A stretch of 31,858 nucleotides of DNA from positions 1 through 31,858 of IMG/VR virus record IMGVR_UViG_3300046506_000310; one strand, written 5' to 3'. The notes under the pieces are model-generated. The model saw only the letters and a program-made list of their open reading frames with translations, made no database searches and was not told the DNA's origin. The position numbers were made by a program, and so were the translations under genes. This document shows, one piece after another, positions 28,224 to 31,858 of this stretch (the stretch's first letter is position 1; each line of letters opens with the position of its first letter). Source of the stretch: a virus.

Positions 28224-28469
28224 TCACCTCGTTTCTGGGGGGTCCTCTGGTGGGGCGAGGAGCGTCTTGTCGGTGGACTTGAGGGCTGTGCGGAGCCGGG
28301 TGTATCGCTTTGGTCCCATGCGCTCCCGGGTGCCGGTTTCCAGCCGTTGGAGGTAGCTGCGGCTGATGCGGGCGGCGTCGGCGACCTCCTGAACGGAGAG
28401 GCCTTGGCGCATGCGCTCTATTCGGAGCGATGGCCCGTACACCTGGTAGGTGGCCTGGGGTCTTTCCAT
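28224..28469 (-). CDS. Xre-type HTH regulator (leftward, Cro-like position)
   Basis: An 81-aa protein with a Xre/HTH_3 domain: LRIERMRQGLSVQEVADAAR, then ISRSYLQRLETGTRERMGP (about 15-55). There is no C-terminal dimer or peptidase domain, so it is the short Cro type. No ribosome site precedes the ATG at 28469. A -10-like TAGATT (28476-28481, minus strand) would place the transcript start at or near the ATG, so translation is probably leaderless. It diverges from a second Xre gene at 28644, giving a lysogeny-switch arrangement and controlling the leftward early genes. Confidence 0.85.
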   Translation of the reverse strand: MERPQATYQVYGPSLRIERMRQGLSVQEVADAARISRSYLQRLETGTRERMGPKRYTRLRTALKSTDKTLLAPPEDPPETR

Positions 28470-28643
28470 GCACAGAATCTACGTGTTTCTACGAGCATGC
28501 GCTACCGTTACCGCGTAGTAACATGCAGAAACTCGCAAGATCGCGCAGAGAGAAGGGGGTCCCGTAGGAGGGGAAGTTAAGGTTCAAGCCAGAAAGTGGG
28601 GTGTTCCTAGCTGTTCCTGAGAGCTCCTGCGATGATGTGCGTC
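28470..28643. promoter_or_regulatory. Divergent control region of the lysogeny switch
   Basis: Near the left gene are GTTTCT..GCATGC (28485-28500) and its inverted partner ACATGC-AGAAAC (28521-28532), with the IR GTTAC-cgcgta-GTAAC (28507-28522) between them. Near the right gene are three consecutive 10-bp repeats: TGTTCCTAGC (28602-28611), TGTTCCTGAG (28612-28621) and AGCTCCTGCG (28622-28631). One helical turn per repeat suits a repressor binding one face. A possible -10 (GATGAT, 28631-28636) would start a leaderless transcript for the right gene. Confidence 0.55.
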
Positions 28644-29087
28644 ATGGCACCCCCATACGACGAAGGCGCACTTCAGAGGCTGGCCACCCTGGTCACGCAG
28701 CGCCGCGCCGACCTCAAGATGAGCAAGATCGACGTGGCCCGAGCGGCAGAAATCCAGATCAACACGTACAGCAAGGTCGAAGACGGCAAGCCAGTACGAG
28801 CCGTGACCTACGGGAAGATCGAGGCAGTTCTCCAGTGGGCCGGAGGCAGCTGCCTCGACATCTTGAGGGGAGCCACCGCGGCGACCCTCATCGAGGACAC
28901 GCCCAGCGGAGCGGTCATCTCGCCGGTGCGAGCCGAAGACTTGGCCGAGGATGTCGGGAACGCCGTGCAGGATGCCGCCATCGCCGTCAGCGATGACCTG
29001 ACGGCCGCACAGATCCGACTACTGAAGCAGCAGGTAGTGGATGAGGTGCTAACCCGATGGGAAAAGCGCGGCATTGACCGCAATTGA
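28644..29087 (+). CDS. Xre-type HTH regulator (rightward, repressor-like)
   Basis: A 147-aa protein. Residues about 8-60 (QRLATLVTQRRADLKMSKID, VARAAEIQINTYSKVEDG) form an Xre-type HTH, and residues 65-147 form an acidic and helical dimerisation part (EDLAEDVGNAVQDAAIAVSD, LTAAQIRLLKQQVVDEVLTR). It has no peptidase (LexA-type) domain, so SOS cleavage is not expected. The ATG at 28644 has no ribosome site, and in-frame ATGs at 28632 and 28635 are alternatives; leaderless translation is likely. It precedes the integrase and so is the candidate maintenance repressor. Confidence 0.85.
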   Translation: MAPPYDEGALQRLATLVTQRRADLKMSKIDVARAAEIQINTYSKVEDGKPVRAVTYGKIEAVLQWAGGSCLDILRGATAATLIEDTPSGAVISPVRAEDLAEDVGNAVQDAAIAVSDDLTAAQIRLLKQQVVDEVLTRWEKRGIDRN

Positions 29088-29234
29088 TCACACCTGCAGC
29101 ACAACCTTTTGACTTTACTATTTCCTTACGTGCAAACTGCAGTCACTCTGGACGAACCCGGTCACAACAGTGCGTCAACGTGGCAGCATCTACGAGTACT
29201 TGGGAGGTTCCCTCTCACCCGAAAGGGGGAGCCC

Positions 29235-29435
29235 ATGCACGAACTGCTCACCATCGACCTCGGCCCCGACTTCTCCGGATTCCATGGTCAGATAGCTGGG
29301 ACAATCGTGTGTGTTGCGACGCCCCGGGTTGAGCACGACGCGCAAGCCAGACGCGAGGTGCGAGACCTGATCAAGCGTCAAGGAGGCGACTGCGCCGCCT
29401 GCCGGAACTGCATCATCGGCAGGCATCAGCAGTAG
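29235..29435 (+). CDS. Conserved 66-aa protein next to the integrase
   Basis: MHELLTIDLGPDFSGFHGQI, then AGTIVCVATPRVEHDAQARR and a C-terminal GGDCAACRNC zinc-like knuckle. Short proteins of this type, with the 'LLTIDLG-DFSGFHG' start and CxxCxxC end, lie upstream of integrase genes in many Streptomyces elements. ATG 29235 has AAAGGGGG upstream. Function unknown; perhaps an accessory to integration or its regulation. Confidence 0.8.
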   Translation: MHELLTIDLGPDFSGFHGQIAGTIVCVATPRVEHDAQARREVRDLIKRQGGDCAACRNCIIGRHQQ

Positions 29436-29507
29436 CGCAGTCGCAGCGGAGGGGCCGGCAGGTGGGGTGCCAGCCGGCCACCCGCAATACGGATCCAGGG
29501 GGCGAAC

Positions 29508-30902
29508 ATGGCCTATGTCGAATGGCGCGGGGGAACCTGCCGGGTCGTCTGGAACACCCGGAAGAAGGACGAGCGCGGCAAGTGGATCTACGACCAGAAG
29601 GGCGGCTTCACCGACGAGGCCGAGGCCAAGAAATACGGCCTGGACCGCGAAGCTGAGATCCGCAACGACGCCTACTACTCCCGCCGCGACGGCGCCATCA
29701 CCCTTGGCGAGTACGCCAAGACCTGGGTAGACACCCTCGACGTCGGACACCTGCGGGACAAGGCGATCCGCTCCATGCTGCGGCTGTACATCCTGCCGCG
29801 CTGGGAGGAGACCGCAGTCGCCGACGTCACGCCGACCATCTACCGGGCCTGGAAGAAGCAACTCAAGGCCCTGCCGAACGTCGGCGAGAAGTACGGTGAG
29901 GAGATCCTCACGGTGTTCTCCATGCTGATGGATGACGTCGTCGACGACGAGCTCCGCAAGTCCTCCCCCGTCCCCAAGGGGCGCAAGCAACGCCGCGGCC
30001 GGTACAAGAAGAAGCCGCGCGAGCGGAAGCGTGAGATGCGCATCGCCGACGCGCATCAGCTGGCGTGCAACGCGCTGGGATTCTGGGGGCTCGACGGGTT
30101 CATCTTCGTCTGGACGATGGCCGCGACCGGCATGCGCCCCGCCGAGCTGTACGCGCTGCGGCGGGTGTACTCCCATCCGTCCTGGCCCGCCTCCGACCCA
30201 CTGGACGACCCGGAGGAAGAGGATCGCGAGGAACGGCACGCGGAGGACATTGAGCGCTACGGGCCGGACCTGATGCCCGCGGTACGGGTGCAGTGGCAGC
30301 ATCAACGGGAGGGCGGCAAGCTCAAGCTCTTCCCGCCGAAGTACGAGTCGCGCCGCACGCTCGTGCTCCCGCCCTTCCTCTCGGAGCTGCTGGAGCTGCT
30401 GCTCGCCAGTCATGACGGCGAGTACGTGTTCCGCTCGATCCGGGGAGGCCTCCTGGCGAACGCGAACTTCACGTACCACTATTGGCGACCCATCGCGGAC
30501 GGCCGGCCTGCGTCGGAAAAGTTCGAGCGGGTTCGCCTCGGGCAGCACCAGACTGTGGCGCCGCATCGACCGGTGCCGGAGATCCCGGCGACGAGCTACA
30601 CCGGGAAGCGCCTGTACCTGCTGCGGCACGGCCACAAGGAATGGATCGACGAGGCGGGCGGGGAGCACTCCCGGATCGCCGTCGAGACGCGCATGGGACA
30701 CGAGGTCGCCGGCGTCGAGGGCTTGTACTCGAACGTGACAGAGGCCATGGAGAAGCGGATGATGGATTCGTTGCAGGAGCGCTTCGAGCGCTTCGCGAGG
30801 GAGACGGTGTGGGAGACGGCAGTAACTTCTCCCAGTTCTCTCCCAGACGGCCTGGCCGAGTGGTGGAACCGGCAGGTCCGAGCGGACGAGGATCTCGGCT
30901 GA
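29508..30902 (+). CDS. int: Tyrosine recombinase (integrase)
   Basis: A 464-aa phage-type integrase. The N-terminal arm-binding part (GGTCRVVWNTRKKDERGKWI) and a core-binding helical domain (about 64-160) precede the catalytic domain: first Arg R210 in AATGMRPAELYALRR, box II YLLRHGHKEW with R373/H374, MGHEVAG with H398, and the nucleophile Y407 in GVEGLYSNV. A Lys near 279 (PPKYESRRTLVLP) fits the beta-hairpin lysine. Length is normal for Streptomyces elements. Its stop lies three bases before the uppP fragment, so the attachment site adjoins the gene, the usual attP-int arrangement. TCTCCCA repeats near its 3' end (30829 and 30839) may be arm sites. Confidence 0.93.
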   Translation: MAYVEWRGGTCRVVWNTRKKDERGKWIYDQKGGFTDEAEAKKYGLDREAEIRNDAYYSRRDGAITLGEYAKTWVDTLDVGHLRDKAIRSMLRLYILPRWEETAVADVTPTIYRAWKKQLKALPNVGEKYGEEILTVFSMLMDDVVDDELRKSSPVPKGRKQRRGRYKKKPRERKREMRIADAHQLACNALGFWGLDGFIFVWTMAATGMRPAELYALRRVYSHPSWPASDPLDDPEEEDREERHAEDIERYGPDLMPAVRVQWQHQREGGKLKLFPPKYESRRTLVLPPFLSELLELLLASHDGEYVFRSIRGGLLANANFTYHYWRPIADGRPASEKFERVRLGQHQTVAPHRPVPEIPATSYTGKRLYLLRHGHKEWIDEAGGEHSRIAVETRMGHEVAGVEGLYSNVTEAMEKRMMDSLQERFERFARETVWETAVTSPSSLPDGLAEWWNRQVRADEDLG

Positions 30903-30904
30903 TG

Positions 30905-31039
30905 CTCTGGTTCATGAAGTTCATCTCGCACAAGAGCTTCATGCCGTTCGTCTGGTACCGGATCGCCCTCGGCATCGTCATCATCGCGCTGGTCAGCGGG
31001 GATGTCCTTAGCCCTCATGCTGCTGAATCTGCGGGCTGA
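30905..31039 (+). pseudogene. uppP: C-terminal fragment of uppP (attachment-site side)
   Basis: The frame reads WFMKFISHKSFMPFVWYRIA, then LGIVIIALVSGDVLS and a short tail, ending in TGA at 31037-31039. The FVWYR-ALG stretch is the C-terminal signature of UppP/BacA, the membrane enzyme that dephosphorylates undecaprenyl diphosphate in cell-wall synthesis and is linked to bacitracin tolerance. Only the last ~45 residues are present. They start directly at the integrase end, so the element very likely integrated inside uppP and the core repeat lies in 30905-31039. The other copy, with uppP's 5' part and an element-supplied 3' end, should be at the far end of the element, outside this window. 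Confidence 0.85.
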
Positions 31040-31182
31040 GACGGTCGTTCCGTGAGTGTTTTTGGTCGCGTCATTGCGTGCTCGATCTCGCAGTAAGTCG
31101 CACGATCGCGTAGATCTGTGGAGCGTTTTGGGGGCCCGTTCTCCCAGTCGTCTCCCACCTGGGCCTTCCTGAAGAGTTGGAA

Positions 31183-31234
31183 CCGCCCTCCGGACCGCCC
31201 ACTTGGGAGGTGGGCTTGGCGACCCGGAGGGCGG
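31183..31234 (+). terminator. Strong terminator downstream of the uppP fragment
   Basis: A perfect 11-bp outer stem (CCGCCCTCCGG at 31183-31193 with CCGGAGGGCGG at 31224-31234) encloses a second 6-bp stem (GCCCAC 31197-31202 / GTGGGC 31210-31215). It lies 144 bases past the uppP stop and is probably uppP's native terminator. Confidence 0.75.
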
Positions 31235-31390
31235 CGCCGTGACCAACAACCGCGGCAGCGGGGCTGGTCGCTCATTGGGGTGGGGCTCGGGTCCTGGCCC
31301 CTCGCTGGCGGCGAGTGGGCCGATGGGGTGTTGGTGATTCCCGACCTGCGCAACGGAATGCGCAGCTCGATGGTTGTTCACCCCTTCGAG

Positions 31391-31404
31391 CGAACAGGTG
31401 TTCG
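31391..31404. promoter_or_regulatory. Possible LexA (SOS) box
   Basis: CGAAC-AGGT-GTTCG matches the actinobacterial SOS consensus TCGAAC-N4-GTTCGA at 11 of 12 fixed positions (flanking G/A included). It lies 215 bases ahead of the HTH gene at 31605 and in front of a possible tiny frame at 31488; the gene it would control is unclear. Confidence 0.4.
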
Positions 31405-31487
31405 AATTCAGGACACTACCCCTAGCCCTGCGGCATATGCCAGAGCATCGCAAGGCCCGCACGTTGTGCAGCTGAGGCGCCACCCCT

Positions 31488-31595
31488 GTGGAGCGGCTCC
31501 CGCATCTGCTCTACGGGGAGGGTTGGTCCGTCCGTCGCTCGGTTGCCAATCTTTCTCAGGTGGCGACCATTTGGGTACTGACACAAGATCACTGA
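31488..31595 (+). CDS. Doubtful 35-aa frame
   Basis: A GTG-started frame of 35 codons: MERLPHLLYGEGWSVRRSVA, then NLSQVATIWVLTQDH. GAGG precedes it at a long distance. First-half codons are G/C-ended, later ones less so. It lies downstream of the LexA-like box. No family recognised; may be fortuitous. Confidence 0.25.
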   Translation: MERLPHLLYGEGWSVRRSVANLSQVATIWVLTQDH

Positions 31596-31604
31596 CGCCG
31601 AAAT

Positions 31605-31856
31605 GTGTCCCGGGTGCCAGCCCGCCGCAATCCCCGACCCGACTGGGTCCTCGACCGCCGAAGAGCCCTCGGCCACCGCATCGCCGATCTGCGACGGCAG
31701 GCGGAGTTATCGCAGGAGCAGCTCGCCCACCTCGCCGGCTTGGAGCGGAGGTCGATCCAGCGCTACGAGAACGCGGTGCGGGACCCGCAGTATTCGGATC
31801 TGCTGCTCATTGCTCACGCCCTGCGGGTGCACGTCACTGACCTCTTCCACGGCTAG
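31605..31856 (+). CDS. Xre-type HTH protein
   Basis: An 83-aa protein: after a basic N-terminus (RRNPRPDWVLDRRRALG) the helix-turn-helix HRIADLRRQAELSQEQLAHL, AGLERRSIQRYENAVRDPQY and SDLLLIAHALRVHVTDLFHG has the complete HTH_3 layout. A single-domain Streptomyces regulator. The GTG at 31605 lacks a ribosome site; the next in-frame GTG is close by. It is beyond the uppP fragment, so it belongs to the chromosome, not the element. Complete stop TAG at 31854-31856. Confidence 0.8.
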   Translation: MSRVPARRNPRPDWVLDRRRALGHRIADLRRQAELSQEQLAHLAGLERRSIQRYENAVRDPQYSDLLLIAHALRVHVTDLFHG

Positions 31857-31858
31857 GG

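Larger units (their letters stand above)
31040..31604. other. Flanking non-coding DNA
   Basis: No convincing gene of normal size. It holds the terminator at 31183-31234, TCTCCCA repeats at 31139 and 31149, a LexA-box-like site at 31391-31404 and a doubtful 35-aa frame at 31488-31595. A long plus-strand frame (31118-31840) crosses the terminator with low-complexity composition and is a shadow. Confidence 0.5.

Noticed and set aside
31118-31840. 240-codon plus-strand frame in the flank
   Set aside because: Passes through a strong hairpin terminator and overlaps the HTH gene; composition is low-complexity.
1-31858. CRISPR array, tRNA or rRNA genes
   Set aside because: The only regular tandem repeats are the three 24-bp iterons without spacers; no cloverleaf or rRNA-like sequence was seen, and the attachment site is in uppP rather than a tRNA.

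Overview
The window looks like Streptomyces (or a very close actinomycete) DNA. It is strongly GC-rich with G/C third positions, GTG starts are frequent, and several proteins are Streptomyces-type. At the right edge (30905-31039) lies the C-terminal piece of a Streptomyces-like UppP (undecaprenyl-diphosphatase). Almost everything left of it looks like one integrated temperate element, most likely a prophage. The window holds its control, recombination and replication region and ends at its integrase-side attachment site. No structural, lysis or FtsK/Tra transfer gene is visible, so prophage versus other integrative element is an inference.

Layout from right to left. (1) Chromosomal flank 31040-31858: uppP fragment, strong terminator, possible LexA box and a small HTH gene. 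(2) Integration and lysogeny control 28224-30902: tyrosine integrase, a conserved 66-aa protein and an Xre-type regulator on the plus strand; a second Xre regulator and an excisionase-like HTH protein diverge from it. (3) Leftward early operon 23839-27821: eleven overlapping small genes of unknown function, several cysteine-rich. (4) Genes 22857-23725. (5) Recombination operon 20264-22720: Sak4-like RecA-type ATPase, HNH-AP2 endonuclease, RecE/ExoVIII-like nuclease and a zinc-ribbon protein. (6) Modification operon 16786-20200: winged-helix protein, two tiny membrane proteins, HTH protein and a C5-cytosine methyltransferase. (7) Replication operon 11912-16295: O-like initiator with origin-like 24-bp iterons inside its gene, DnaC-like helicase loader, N6-adenine methyltransferase, DnaB helicase and two small genes; a ribbon-helix-helix protein diverges from it. 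(8) Accessory genes 9695-11799: DUF4326 protein, endonuclease VII-like HNH and unknowns. (9) A 3.9-kb IS21-family insertion (5742-9657) with 7-bp target duplication, 36-bp inverted ends and an extra alpha/beta hydrolase; it splits a small zinc-finger gene. (10) Left part 1-5416: small regulators (GntR, LuxR-type HTH), a toxin-antitoxin-like pair, a second endonuclease VII-like gene and a DUF6907-type protein.

Working model (inference): the two Xre proteins form the lysogeny switch. Leftward transcription makes the excisionase, early unknown proteins, recombination enzymes and methyltransferases, then the initiator, loader and helicase start replication at the intragenic origin. The operons are separated by GC-rich hairpins and translated as tightly coupled ATGA/GTGA/TGATG overlaps.
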